DNA from: Marsupella aquatica
Taxonomy: Eukaryota; Marchantiophyta
DNA length: 64,000 nt
Direction: 5' to 3'
Assembly (NCBI GenBank): GCA_973895155.1
Contig: OZ316894.1
Span: forward strand, 4,154,001-4,218,000
Positions within the stretch are counted from its first letter, which is position 1. Every line of letters begins with the position of its first letter. The notes under the pieces are model-generated. The model did not search any database, was not told the origin of the DNA, and saw nothing but the letters and a program-made list of their open reading frames with translations. Positions 1-12,139 of this stretch are shown here, in pieces. Position numbers and translations under genes: made by a program.

Positions 1-215
1 AAAATTGATTACTTACAAGTACAATCACATTCGTTGCAAGAGAATTACGATCATTCCGTGTAAATTACACTCATTGCCTCTACAGTCGCATTCCTTTTAC
101 GGGAATGACATTGGTTACGTGTAAATTACACTCATTGCCTGTACAATCACATTCCTTTTATGAGAATGACATTCGTTACATGTAAATTACACTCATTTGC
201 CTGTACAATTGCAAG
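1..215. repeat. 61-bp tandem repeat, about 3.5 copies
   Basis: The motif TGTAAATTACACTCAT recurs at 59, 120 and 181, giving an exact 61-base period. The first unit (from about 1) is more diverged and the array may continue to the left of the window. No reading frame is preserved across it. Confidence 0.85.
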
Positions 216-239
216 TGATAAGGCAGTACTGAAGTAGTG

Positions 240-745
240 GGTTCCTGTACTCGAAAAATCACAACCGTTGTACAGGCACTCTGCTCAATTCCAGTCCCAT
301 CCTATGAGCAATGCAGCGACAATCACATATTTTCACCATAGCTGAGAATCACAAATCAGACCAGTTCAATATGTTTGTACAGCTCACTCTCACCAGCCTT
401 CCATTACCTCACTTTCACAGCTAGCCCAATTCCATTCTCCAGGGGTTCACTCTCAATTATAACCCCTCTTCCATTATCTACAGTACACGGCCTCAACCGC
501 ACAAAGAGCAGCATGTATAGGAACTCAGTCTCCTCACTCTCGTTTCCTCACTCTCCCAACCTGTAGCATTTCAGACTACAGCACCTCACTCTTCTTCACT
601 CTCAATTCCTCACTCTCACAACCAGTAGCATTCAGTCTACAGAACCTCACTCTCACAACCAGCAGCATTTCACCCTACAGGACTTCACTTCCAACTTCCC
701 TGATGTCATTCCAGCTCAATCCCACAATCGGCCCAATTCTACTGT
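240..745. repeat. CT/CA-rich degenerate repeat region
   Basis: The words CCTCACTCTC and CAACCAGTAGCATT recur several times. Two adjacent 37-base units begin at about 608 and 645, with a diverged unit at about 546. Composition is skewed and no coding signal is visible; the short open frames here are composition artefacts. Confidence 0.55.
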
Positions 746-1970
746 AGCTCACTTGCACCCCCGATCAAAATCTCAGCTGGGGCCCAAAGCCTTCAGCTCT
801 GGTCACAGAACCAATGCACCCTACTTTCATTTCCCCGTGACGCTCACGACTGCTGGAGTTTATAATCTTTTATTCACTTCCCAAGAGCTGATGTGCACTT
901 CCCCAAGAGCTAATGTGGGGAAGGTAGTATCGTCCATGCAAAAAGTAGAGAGAATCTTGCATGCCCGGAGACAGAATCCTCCGTACAATGACTAAGAGGA
1001 TTTTGCATGCCGAAAGCTTGCATCCTCCGTGCAATGACGACGTGGATCTGGATTTTCCTGTTTGGAGTAAATATTTCTCGAAACGAAAACGAATTCGACG
1101 ACGAGGTTCCGGCATGCCGGATGGTGAATCCTGGCACACCAGCACTCGTCGCAATTGGAGACGAGAGGAGTCTAATTGAAAGAAGTCCAGATGTCACGCT
1201 GGCCCCACAGTCGTCAAATGTCAAACGATCCCGTTTCCTTATGGACGTTTCGTGATTCACAATCAACTGCTCTTTAGTATTCTAGTCCACGAGAGGAGTG
1301 TCACTGAGGAGGGATTGGAATCCACTTCAACTGGGATCCAATCGGGACAAAGCGGTCCCATCATTTCTACTTAAAAACAGAGTGGTAAAAGGACGTGTGG
1401 GCCCATTTGGTTTTTTTAATTCCGTGAGTCAGCGGTGGAGGAGCGCCCCCCTCCCCCCCCCCCAATCCAGGCACTCCAGAAGCTGCTGATCTGCGAGCTC
1501 TTACGTCAGAGCACTAAGAAATGACCCGTACTCAGCCTAGAGAGTAGAGGGTCTTCTACAGTTGCTGGGTGTTGCAATTTTCAAGACCAGAAATCTCTAG
1601 AAGAGGAAGCGGGCAAGCTCATGAATGGAGGAAATGCGGCTAATCAAAGGTGAGCATAATTGCAGAGAAATATTGGAGCAGCAAGAGTTGCAATGTTGGA
1701 GACAATAGACCAGCAGATGGGTAGTGAAAAAGCTTATCAAATATAGGAAATGGCACCGTAGAGGTGAATCAAACCTGGTAATCTTCGAGACTGTAGACCT
1801 ACTGACAACTACAGAAACATCTCTGGAGTGACGGAATTTTCGAAAATTGAGACGACACAAGCAGAAATTGCCTTTCGAGAGATATTGCAGCCACGCAATT
1901 AATATAGCCTTCACTTCAGTTGTTTCGCAGATTCTACTTGCTGCCGAAAATATTTGCACAGTGTAAAGGC
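746..1970. other. Gene-free stretch with one 46-bp imperfect duplication
   Basis: I see no convincing gene. An imperfect tandem duplication of about 46 bases, with the word TTGCATGCC and then ATCCTCCGT, lies at about 948-1039. A C-run is present near 1450. Expected downstream exons of the neighbouring NHL-repeat fragment were looked for on the minus strand and not found. Confidence 0.4.
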
Positions 1971-1974
1971 TTAC

Positions 1975-3338
1975 TTTGATCGAGAGGCAGCCGAATTTTG
2001 AGAAGCTGGCTGGCGGTCGAGTCGACGGCGTACAGAAAATCCTCAGAAGGAACTGCCAAAGTGCTGTAGATCGATATGCCAAGATGGTTCTCCTGCAACA
2101 CTGTCTTGATGACAATACCTTCTTCGTAAATAACGCTCGGGCCATCTGCACAATGCAAAATTCTGTAAGGCTCAATGTACTGCGTGCTGGCTGCCAATGT
2201 TCCACTCCCAATTTCTTGAACGCCCACTTCTACGCAACCCTTATTCTTGCCCAATTCTAGATTTAAGGCAATCTGGTCGTCTTGACCAAAAACAGAGTTA
2301 GACCACAACAGTGTCGACCCTGTTCTCTTTTCTCTTCCAAAATTTCATACCCAACACCCTTTCACAAGGCCGACCATGATGACAAATCTGCCATGGCCTA
2401 GACCGTCGTCCAGGTTCATTTGCTCTGTCTCTCCAGATTCCAGTCAGCAAAGGATGTCCCATGGTCACATGACCGAGACCCTAATGACCAACACCCTAAT
2501 TTCGCTCAATTGCACAAACATGCAACATACTACTGATCTTGATTGAACTGAGAACCCTGGACAACCTAGCTGGGCCCCGATTCTACCAGCAGTTCAAGGT
2601 TGAGAATGACAACTGGTTATCATCAGACGTCCAGTCCAGTTCTGCTCCGAGAATTGACTTTTTTCTTCGCTATTAGTCAGGCAATTTCCAGCTCAATGGA
2701 CGAACCGAAGCGAAGTCTCTACAGCAGAGGTATGTCCGAACATACGACTCTCAATTTAGAAACCCAAACATGGGCAAATTGAAAACAGGGACCAGCAAAA
2801 CATACCGAATAATCAACCATTCTCCCGCTGCAACCACACCTTAGTGAGCACCAGCTATCGTCACTGACCTATCGTCACTGAGCATGGTACCTCCTCTGCT
2901 CTACCAAGATTAAACACCTAAACGAAATCTCCCTTACCAAACGATATGCCAAGCCCTGCTCCCCTCTCTTCCGGACCCAATTCATCCAAAACCCTCATGA
3001 ACAACAAATTCGGCTTCCTCTCTGCTGCTGCCTCCTGAGGTTTCAAGACATGGATGGCTATGCGACAGAAACCGTCCTAACATCAAGATAACCAAAAGCC
3101 TGCATTCAGAGTAAAATTGGGCAGATGTGGACAGAGTAGGACACGACAAACCTGCGGATGAAGCACGAGAAGAAGCACTTGAGAGAGAGGTGTGTTGAGC
3201 TGCAGGAGGAAGGTCCATGCGATGCCGGAACCTGAGCTTTCCGGGGTTGCTGCTAGACTCCACAAGAACCACGGAGATAGAGAAGAGAATTATTATTACA
3301 ACGCAGGTGGCAATTAAAGCTTGAGCTTTTTGAGCCAT
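1975..3338 (-). pseudogene. Fragment of an NHL-repeat secreted/membrane protein gene (5' exons only)
   Basis: Two pieces resemble the start of plant NHL-domain proteins, which carry an N-terminal signal peptide and then a beta-propeller of NHL repeats. The first, starting with ATG at 3338, encodes a hydrophobic signal segment (about residues 8-25, rich in I, V and L). The second, 2272-1975, has an acceptor-like GACCAG before it and a donor GTAAGC after it, and encodes GIVIKTVLQENHLGI followed by AVPSEDFLYAVDS and KIRLPL. This matches the family's first propeller repeat, where a VETVFDGSKLGI-like stretch is followed by a 'gelLvlDs' strand. The remaining NHL repeats were not found downstream, so the gene is truncated or interrupted. 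The first exon boundary (about 3231) is uncertain. Identification is from motif memory only. Confidence 0.42.
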
Positions 3339-3683
3339 GACTGGAATCTGTCTGTGACCCACAAAAGAGTGCAGCAGAGTGAGAGAAATTTTGTTGGCCC
3401 TCAAATAGAAAGGAGCTGTAGCGTGTTCACTCGATCGGGTAACCAAAGGCCTGAGGATCTCGAGCTCACGGTTTTGATGGCAGTTCCGCTGATCAGTCTG
3501 TCGATCGGTCGACCTTGCTCCAGCCTCTGTGGAAATGGAACACCATTTCCCGCCGATCTCAATGAGGATCTGAACACTTGTACGAAGCAGCAAGAGCCAG
3601 ATTGCACGGCACATGAATTCGGCATTAAACTTTACTGTATGGGCCGTTGGACGGTGGGTGGTGCCAGACAGTGAGTTAACAGG

Positions 3684-3800
3684 ATGGGCACCAAATTGCT
3701 ATGGGCACCAAATTGGGTGGTGACAGACGGTATTCAAGAGTTAACGCCATGGGCAGAAAATTGGGGGGTGACAGACAGTATTCAAGAGTTAATGCCATAT
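3684..3800. repeat. Imperfect tandem repeat, about 57 bp, two copies
   Basis: The phrases GTGACAGACGGTATTCAAGAG and its near copy, each preceded by a GGGCACCAAATTG-like or GGGCAGAAAATTG word, lie head to tail. The 340 bases before it (3340-3683) show no gene. Confidence 0.6.
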
Positions 3801-3839
3801 GGGCACAAAAATGCAGGACAAGCTTTCCCAGAGATATAC

Positions 3840-4285
3840 GTGATGGACCCCCAATATCAAAAGCATTAGTTTACGTCACTTGATGGGCTCCCAGTATGAA
3901 AAGCATTAGTTTACGTCATTTGATGGGCTCCCAGTATGAAAAGCATTATTTACGTCATTTGATGGACCCATGAGTGATCAAGACTCTTGAAAGACCTACA
4001 ATGAAGGTACCCAAAATCTCACGGGGCTTGATGGACTCACTTGATGGGCTCCCAGTATGAAAAGTATTATTTACGTCATTTGATGGACCCATGAGTGATC
4101 CAGACTCTTGAAAGACCTACAATGAAGGTACCCAAAATCTCATGGGGCTTGATGGACTCACTTGATGGGCTCCCAGTATGAAAAGCATTATTTACGTCAC
4201 TTGATGGAACCATGAGTGATCTGGACTCTTGATAGACCTAAAAGCAAAGTACCCAAAATCTCATGGGGTCCATCAAGTAACATTT
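3840..4285. repeat. 121-bp higher-order tandem repeat with about 40-bp subrepeats
   Basis: GATGGGCTCCCAGTATGAAA starts at 3922, 4043 and 4164, an exact 121-base period. Inside and before each unit is a shorter GATGGACCC/GATGGGCTC module, giving a nested array. The unit also contains ACCTACAATGAAGGTACCC. It has the structure of a young local satellite. Confidence 0.85.
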
Positions 4286-6031
4286 TTTCAATGTAGAGGT
4301 TCATTGAGTATATTTCTCCAAGCTTTCCTTTCCTTGAAGGCTGTGGGTTGGTGTAAGCTTTCCAAGGAGGTGCATTATGGGGTCTCAACCCTCAGAATTT
4401 GATGGACCAAATTTAGTAGTTATGGTTACGGAGATACAAAATTATGGACTACCAAATTTATAATCTGTAACTTTTTGCTAGAAAGATTGGTCATATGCCA
4501 TGGCCATAACTCACTCTAGAGGCTAGTGAAAAAATACCAAAAATACTGTTAAAAAATAAGATTTTAAAACGAAAATCTGTGAATCCCCATAGAAAGGGAA
4601 CAGTCAGCTACACCTTCAACTCTAGACCTATGAGTCTCAATTCAAGTGAACTACCACGCACCCATGCCAGCTCAAGTGAGCTACTGCATAACCTTGTAAA
4701 AAAGTTGTCATTTTTCTATGGCCAAATGCCATCATCCGTAACTTTGAAACTTTGAGATGCCCTATTAGTGCCTTGTGCACAGGGATTTCCAATGGATGGA
4801 GTGGGTGGGCTTGGGCTTATTGGGAGCGTCGCTATTAATATTTGTTGAAGAAAATGAGTCTTCAAAACATATATTGTTGCCCATGCTGAACCTGTCCTTG
4901 CATGAGTCTCCTTACTGGCTTGCCAATTAAGTAGCTCATCAACTTGTTGGTCAAGTCTCCCCATCATCTCAACTGAAGGTGCTAGAGCTGCATGCTTCTT
5001 CTCCTTCATTGCTGGTGAAGTAATTCATATCACTTTTATTGTTGATTTGGTTGAATGGTTTCATCACTTTTTTTGGCTTATTAAAATTGTTGACATATTA
5101 TAGTGGATTTGTTAAAAATTATGTTGGGATGAACCACAATCTTTGATCTCAAGACTCTACTGGACCTACCACACTTTGACACCCTTAAAGGTGAACAATT
5201 ATGCAAAGAAAAGGTGCTATCTAAGTTGAAATAATATCTCAGAGGAGTCCATACTAGTTAATTGCAATGGTCCATTTGAGCGTAGTATCAAACATTGTGG
5301 TCTATAGTGGATCTTGAGTTGCAGTCTGTTTCCTATTTCCATAATAAAGTTATCCCTAATTTCTAAAGTAAAGTTTGATTCTCTATTGTATTTCTCATTT
5401 TTTGACAAAAGACCAATTATTCTACTAGAAAGGGCCAAACAAAGTAAAATAAAGTAATCATAAAAGAGGTCTAGAGAGGACAAACACCAAACTCAACTCA
5501 AAAGAAGAGAGCAAATGCACCCCAATAAGTCCCTCGACCCTGTCTCCTTCTTTGGAGGTTTTGCCCTTTGGCACGGTGATATACATAAGCTTTCTTATTG
5601 GCTTCTTATCCTAAGTTTGGCTGCTTTTTCAGAAAATTGACATGTGCCTTATGTACACAACTGACAAGTGTCCAAGATTCTATCCACAAACAAAATAATG
5701 TAAAAGTCAAGCATAGTTTAGTAATTTTAAAAGTTATAAGATTCTCCTTTTTTGGAAACGCCCTTTGAGCAAGCGTGCAAAACCTTAAAGATTCTTATCC
5801 CAAAGAGCAAAAGTGTACAAATCATGCGTAAGTTGGATTTCTAATGACATCTGTATTTTACAATATCTTGAAGGCCCAGTCCCATGACTCGCATTCTGCA
5901 GGGGGCTCTAAGGGGGGCTTTCAAGAAGGTGTGGGCATTTTATTCAGTGTATCTCCATCAAAAGCTCTACGGGAAGCTATGCAAAGCTGAGGGCCAGTTG
6001 GACATGCCAAAATAAAAATGCTTGAGCCAAA

Positions 6032-6101
6032 TGTGTCACTTCTGGAGATAATAAATTCAAAGACTCTGTGTCACTTCCGGGGATAATAAATTCAAAGACT
6101 C
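6032..6101. repeat. 35-bp tandem duplication
   Basis: Two adjacent 35-base units, TGTGTCACTTCTGGAGATAA and its near copy starting at 6067, differ at two positions. Confidence 0.85.
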
Positions 6102-6330
6102 TGAATAGAAGTGGCCACATTCCTTTTAGACCACCTCAAGAGCAGGTCTATGTGTTTTGACAATAAGATGCACACATCAGCAAAACAAGGGGCCCACAAG
6201 GGACGCACTAGGCAGATAAATTATATATAGGATCAGTAATGGTTTTGTCACATTGTGCCCCTGAGCAAGTTCATGTAAAGTGAAATGAGGCCTGTTCCCA
6301 CATTTGAATGGCTAGGATTGCATCTCACAC

Positions 6331-6364
6331 ATAGAATTAAGAACTGCATAGAATTAAGAACTGC
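6331..6364. repeat. 17-bp exact tandem duplication
   Basis: ATAGAATTAAGAACTGC occurs at 6331 and again at 6348 with no spacer, followed by a short GCT run. Confidence 0.85.
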
Positions 6365-8120
6365 TGCTGCTGAGCTCTTGTGAAGCCCCCCTAATATTCC
6401 CTTGGGGCCATTGGGCATTGCTCAGATATGGACCAGGGCTTTATGCCCACCCTAGTGTTTCTTTTTAGTGTGAGGCCAAGTAGAGTCTGGTGGCGAGTCA
6501 CTTTAATTATGACATTGGGAGTGCCAAAGAGGAAGGGTTTTGAAACATTTGATTTTGCAGGGTCAGATCTTCCAGAATTTAAGGATGCTACTGAATCTGG
6601 CCACCAAGGCTGCAAAGGAATAATGAAGGTGATGAATGTATTCCAAAAAATCTCTTTTTCCCCTTCTTGTTGGTAGCCAGCTCGAATCTTAGGTAAGAAT
6701 TTGGCATGGTTTGCCAGTATAACCAAACCTGACCCCACAATTTTAGAACATGCTCATCTATAGCCCCACAGGTTTAGGAGGAGGATATTAGCATTTCTGA
6801 ACTGTTCTGGGGTTTGGCAGATCTCACCTCACTACACAACAATGGATGAAAGTTGTTGGAGATACAATGTAACAACGCAATCTGTGTGGCCCTGTCAAAT
6901 AACTTTTTATTTATTTAAGTCTGTTTAAGACTGCAACCAGGGCCGTTTAAGTCCCTGTCAAATGAAGAAGGCATGAGCACAGCTTGACCATAAGTAATCC
7001 CAAGATGAAAGAGACCCAATGTGATCATTGCCACTATGGTTTCCTGTTGCTGCGATCCAATGTCATAGGCTAGGGTTCAAATTCTTTGTGCTTTAATGGA
7101 TTCTTTTTTGGTTGTGCTCCAATCACTATCATTACATGCAACTAGTCCAAAGCTTGTGCGTTGTACAGTGTTGTCGATAGTAAGTAATCTTGTGAGGACA
7201 CACTGTCAAACACAACAGAGATGCCTGCTTGCAAGCTATGGGGACAGTGAGGGGTTGGGTGTATAAAAGGTGCACAGTGACACCTTTGGCCCATCTCATG
7301 ATTAGGAAAAATGTCACCATAATTGGACTGCCAGGGAGGCTACCCGCAAAACTGACATTCCATAATCACACCATACCAAGAAGAGAGCAGGATTGCATAC
7401 TAAGAGGATCACTACAGTATAATTCAAGAAAAGTCCCTTATTTGTTCAACTCTGTTTTGTACTGAAAGAAGAGAAAAAACGAGAACCTTGCGACCCAGAC
7501 ACTGCTATCCTAATGGAACCAGTTTGAACTAATGTGAAACTTTCCATCTACATGAGAAAGTAAACCCATTTCAACATCTTGGTCTCCAACTATAACTATG
7601 TGAATGGGTTCAGTGCCAGGCATAACAATACGTTTGGATAGTTACACCAAGAAAGTGGTCATCGTGGGTGAGGCATTTTTCCCATCTAGGTGTTACACTC
7701 CTCGACTGCACTGGGCTCTTGGTATTTAGCAGCATTCTTTGATCTCAATTCAGTCACCAACCACAGATGTCCCTGTTCCACCACTGCCCACACAACTCTA
7801 AATGTACTCGTGTAGAAGAAATTGAAAGGAATTTCTTGATTACCTCTCAATCTTCGGGCATACTGCGGATCGTGATGGTAACTAGATAATAATCATCTTA
7901 CCCCATCAAAATATCTTGCCATACTCTTAACAATTGTGGAACGAGAACGACAAAATTTTGGAGCATTTACAGCAGTAGGAGACGGCACCATAGGCTGATG
8001 AAGCAGCCATCTTTGCAGAGTTGCATAGTAGTGGAATAGTGAGCAAGTGAGCAATGGAAGGTTTTAGAGAATATTTTCTCAGGAATTTCACCTGCTGTTT
8101 CTCATTTCTCTTAGACATCA

Positions 8121-8195
8121 ATGCTTGAAATCTTGTTTGACGTGTTTTGGCTCGAGCCACATTTGAGGATACATGTCAAACAAGATTTTAAGCAC
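8121..8195. repeat. Inverted repeat (hairpin) with 24-25-bp arms
   Basis: The left arm AAATCTTGTTTGACGTGT (within about 8121-8145) is the near-perfect reverse complement of ACATGTCAAACAAGATTT (within about 8171-8195); the loop is about 25 bases. It could be a small MITE remnant or the scar of a palindromic duplication. It lies just beyond the 3' side of the PAA1-like pseudogene. Confidence 0.7.
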
Positions 8196-8699
8196 TTGGA
8201 CGCGAACCATCTTTACAATATGGAACCTCTGGTAGGTTCTTTGGCATCCACTACCTGCAGCAAAATATGAACCCACTCAATCCAAGAGAATACATAAAAG
8301 AGGATTCTCTGCGACGACGATCAACATAGCTGACATAAAAACTTAAGTCTTTATTGTATCTAGCAGCTTCTACAAAGACCGCTAACAAGAGATGTGGACA
8401 AAGTAGACCCTACTCGAATGTTTTCGACTCAACTACAAATGCAATGCAACAAAGGTATTTATATGTTCCATGTAATTGCCACAAACGGTTAGAAGTCACT
8501 CATTCCAAATCCAAACCCAGTCCATTAGCTACGTTGAGCACCCAAGCCCAGCAACCCAATGGATGCCTGACATTTGCATCAAAGAGACTGCATATACTAC
8601 TCCCAGGCCGGTAAACAGTCATACCATTTTGTAAAGGCACATATATGATTTACATTCAAGCCCACGCACAAATGCTCAGGGCTAATCACCTGTGTCAAT

Positions 8700-11600
8700 T
8701 TCTCCCTCACGCGCACTGTTGACGCAAACTTCACTAGCTGCTCCAACTCTAACAACCATGAAATTCCAACATCAGCTTGGGACAAGGCAGCCGCATCATT
8801 TCCTGCATACCAACCATGGCAATACACCAATTCTCCCATTGCAGTTGTTGGCTGAGTTCCGCCTTACCCTGGGCTTTTCACATACCTTGCACTGGAAAGG
8901 CATTAAAGTCCCATCATTGGAAGAGTCTGCTGCGAAATGAGATATAACGGGGAACCTGAAACTCTTTCCAACGGCTTACTTTCAAAAGTTGTGCTCGAAA
9001 AAACCGAAGGAAGAGAGTGAAATCAATACCTAGACCAGAGACAGTTGGCAGCGACAGTTTTTGTAGCGCATTGATTGTCACCGGATAGCATCTATGTCTT
9101 GACACCCATCCTGTGCAAGTCATTAACAATTGCAGCAGCTTCTTGTTGTAGATACTCGGATCGTCACTTAAAGACAGGGATGGGAGTTCACCATCAAGTT
9201 AGAAATAACCCAAATAATAATTCACCATCGTCCTTGACGACTGCGATCCTTTCGTCTCGCTTTCTAAGAAATGATGTTTCTCAAGCAGTTTCCTTGTAAT
9301 CTGCTAATCACATTCCTGCCAAACCAGATCAAGAGGCAGACAGGGTCCATTCTTTGGGACCCTTGTAGGCATATTGCGGACTACTTCTAAGGTCTTTTGA
9401 GAACGGTTTCGAGACGCGGTCGAAATGGAAATTTAATTGAGGAGGCTCAAGTTAATACAGTAAAAAAGTGTCCACTTGCAATTATACCTTAAGAAAAGCT
9501 TCGGACTGTAGGAACCGAACGAGAGATAATTGCGGAGAAACCCCAGGCGAAGTTAAAAAGGTGAGCAAGATACTTAACTAAGTTCCTGCCCCAATCGATA
9601 CATGAAAACGTGTATCCAGATGTGGGAATTTCTACACTAAGTGCCATAGGTTTCGACAAACCATACCATGTAACAGAAGAATTTTCCCCGAAAGTTTGAT
9701 AATAAATAATGAGAAACGACTAATGACTAATGTACTGCTCTAAATAAATTGAGAAAGGTTGGATGTATAATGGACAGAACCCCTTTTTTCATTTCGTAAA
9801 TCCACGAATTCATAGAAAATTTCCTTCAGGGTCCTTGACTCGAACTAATCATAACTAAGGCACTCCTTTCTATGGACTAAGAGAAGTTGTACTGTAACGG
9901 ACAACACCCCTTTTCCAATTACCAATACAGTATTCAGGCTGGCAGTGCAATAATTATGATGACTCTCTTGCAGCTCCCTTTCTTCTCCTTCATGTCACTT
10001 CTGTCAGCAACCAGGTAGCAGCACTCGGTCAATGTCAGGCACGTCACGCCGTTCTACACAAAAAAGATATGTTGCGAAGTCTCCATACACTTCAACTGAC
10101 AAAGGACAGCCAGTGCCGAGTCTTTACACAGCAGAAGTACACGACAGGAAACCTCTCATACCAAACGATACAACTGACCAGGCTAAAGGGAGACAAGGGG
10201 GCTGCAATAGTTTCAAGCAGTCTGTCTGACCAAGCCACACTCTCGTATAGCACTAGACCAGGACCAGAACCATCCACACATCTTCTGCAAGGAGGCATAA
10301 TCCTGATACATTCAATTCCTGAGTCATGCTTATTGTTTTGATCTTGGATGAAGTCATTAGCGAGAACCTAAGGTTTCTATCAGTTGCTATACTTTCCAAA
10401 GAAAAGCATAGGAAAAGAAACCACGATACAGAGAACAGGCTATCTCTGAGATAGACAAGACGGATCACCTCGGACAATGGACTTGAAGCCGCAGCTCGTC
10501 AAGTGCTGGGCTAGCAACTCTCCAATCTCTTGCTTCAGTGTTGCTTGGTCGGTTTGACCGTCAAAAGAAATTTGAACAAAAGCGGTCTCAGTAGCCAAAT
10601 CTACCTTGGCTAAAGATACTTGCGGCTGCAAGATACAAAGCCATGTCCAACGAGTGGCAAGATCAACAGCTTGGAGAATTTTTTCTTGATTCAAGACTTG
10701 AAAAATCTAGGTCATTACTACTTGAAAGGTAGTGAGAAGCGTTTTTCCAGAGACATCCAAATTAGAAAAGGTCATTAGCTTAATTTTAATCCCAATCATT
10801 GTGAAACGAAAAAAACCTTCATTTCGGAATGAAGGTTACAGTACAAGCATACCTGAGACTCCAGAATCCGCTTCACTGAAGCAGAGCAACCACCACACGA
10901 CATGCCCTTCACCAACCAACAAGTAGGACCACATTCAATTTCAACGGGACGGCACGAATGATTGCACTTCTGTCAACACAAGAACCACTTTCCAAAGCTG
11001 CAGGGGACATTCGAACTTACAAAAGGTTCGAGAGGCTCTACTTCGAAAACGCGCATTTCGAGGTAAGAATTTGCCAATGGCAACTTATGCGAGGCAGATT
11101 CATTTGCAGAAATTCAGCAGCATTCATTATGCAGAACGTTCATTGATCAGTGAAGAAATCCAACTTATCCTACACTATGCTTAGTCCAGGATTTAAGAGA
11201 GGGTATACGTGACGTCTTATACAATTTCACCATTCGTCAAGGGATCCAAGAGTGGATTACGTGGGGTACCTGTGTCCTACTCACGCTGGTGGGTATTGTA
11301 AAAATGAAACGTATGCACCTTGCAAACTAATAATTGGTGAGCAATGTATACCGAATTGACGCCAGGCGATGAGAGGCCAAATATCCAAACCCTGCTGCCA
11401 CAAGAGGCTTGATTCGTGCGATCATTTATTCATTCACTCGTTCATTCGTTTTCGTGGTAGCTTGAAGGGATTGAATAACTGCTCAAAATTCACATTCATC
11501 GAACCGTCTCTCAAAACACGACCCACGAAATGCAGAATATTACCCCAACATCCAGAATGATCACATCATCTCCAGATATTCCGACAGGCAGCTCGTCGGA

Positions 11601-12059
11601 CTGCTCTTGCCCCACAGCCGCAGCCTTGTCAGCAGCTCTGGCCTCAAACCCATCCCCCCCTCCTCCGCCACCGCCTCCAGCTCCCCGGCCCCCAATCCCG
11701 CTTCGTCCACCACCACCATAGCTAGTAGTCGCACTGGAAAGGCTGGCGAACGATCCACCCGACAATCCCGTCCGAAATTGACTAAAAAGAGCCGAATCCT
11801 TCACCGCGTCTATCACAAATCCGAATTGCCCTTTCACAACACTGCGGTCATTAACAAACCGGCTCCCTAGTCTGGTCGAGCACCAAACCCTCGACCCTTC
11901 CCTTCCTCCCCACACTCCTCCGAGCTTGCTTTCTAGTGCAATGATCCCTCCATGGTACTTGATTCCAGGAGCTTGAGCTTGAGCTCCAGCTGGCCCTGAG
12001 CGCTCTACAGTCAAAGTGGTTGTTGCCAATGCCAACTTCATGGTTACTGCCAAAGCCAT
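8700..12059 (-). pseudogene. HMA6: PAA1/HMA6-like chloroplast copper-transporting P1B-ATPase, decayed
   Basis: The functional relatives pump Cu(I) into plastids. Exon 1 (12059-11544, 172 codons) encodes a basic Ser/Gly-rich transit-like N-terminus with a glycine run, ending DVIILDVG at a GTAATA donor. Exon 2 (10906-10853) gives GMSCGGCSASVKRILESQ, the CxxC metal-binding motif of the HMA domain, with donor GTATGC. Exon 3 (10625-10469) completes the HMA fold with LATETAFVQ and HLTSCGFKS, typical of PAA1. All three join in phase. The sequence for the transmembrane helices, actuator domain, CPC motif and DKTGT is missing between 10468 and about 9190. The tail is broken: AAAIVNDLHRMGVKT, an in-frame TAG, then MLSGDN (9141-9080), and KAELSQQLQ...CIAMVG, a frameshift, NDAAALSQADVGI (8866-8770), another frameshift in VGAASEV. 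An alternative upstream ATG is at 12137. The family match is strong; the pseudogene status follows from the missing core. Confidence 0.82.
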
Positions 12060-12139
12060 GATTCTTGGCAAAGCCAAAGCTCCACAATCTCGAATCTGCA
12101 AAATTCTACAGCAATTGTTTTGGGACTTTCGTGTCAAAA

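Larger units (their letters stand above)
4286..8690. other. Gene-free stretch, no recognisable element
   Basis: Both strands were read. Open frames are short and none resembles a known family. A 97-codon minus-strand frame at 4716-5009 has a plausible start but no recognisable domain. Small tandem duplications and one hairpin in this stretch are listed separately. Confidence 0.4.

Noticed and set aside
1-215. Possible CRISPR-like array (61-bp regular repeat)
   Set aside because: Whole units repeat without unique spacers, and the sequence is plant nuclear DNA.
1597-2211. 204-codon minus-strand frame
   Set aside because: It overlaps the NHL-like exon in another frame, is Cys/Ser-rich without domain, and ignores the good donor at 1974.
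11530-11870. Proline/serine-rich plus-strand frames
   Set aside because: They are the antisense of the glycine-rich exon 1 of the PAA1-like gene.
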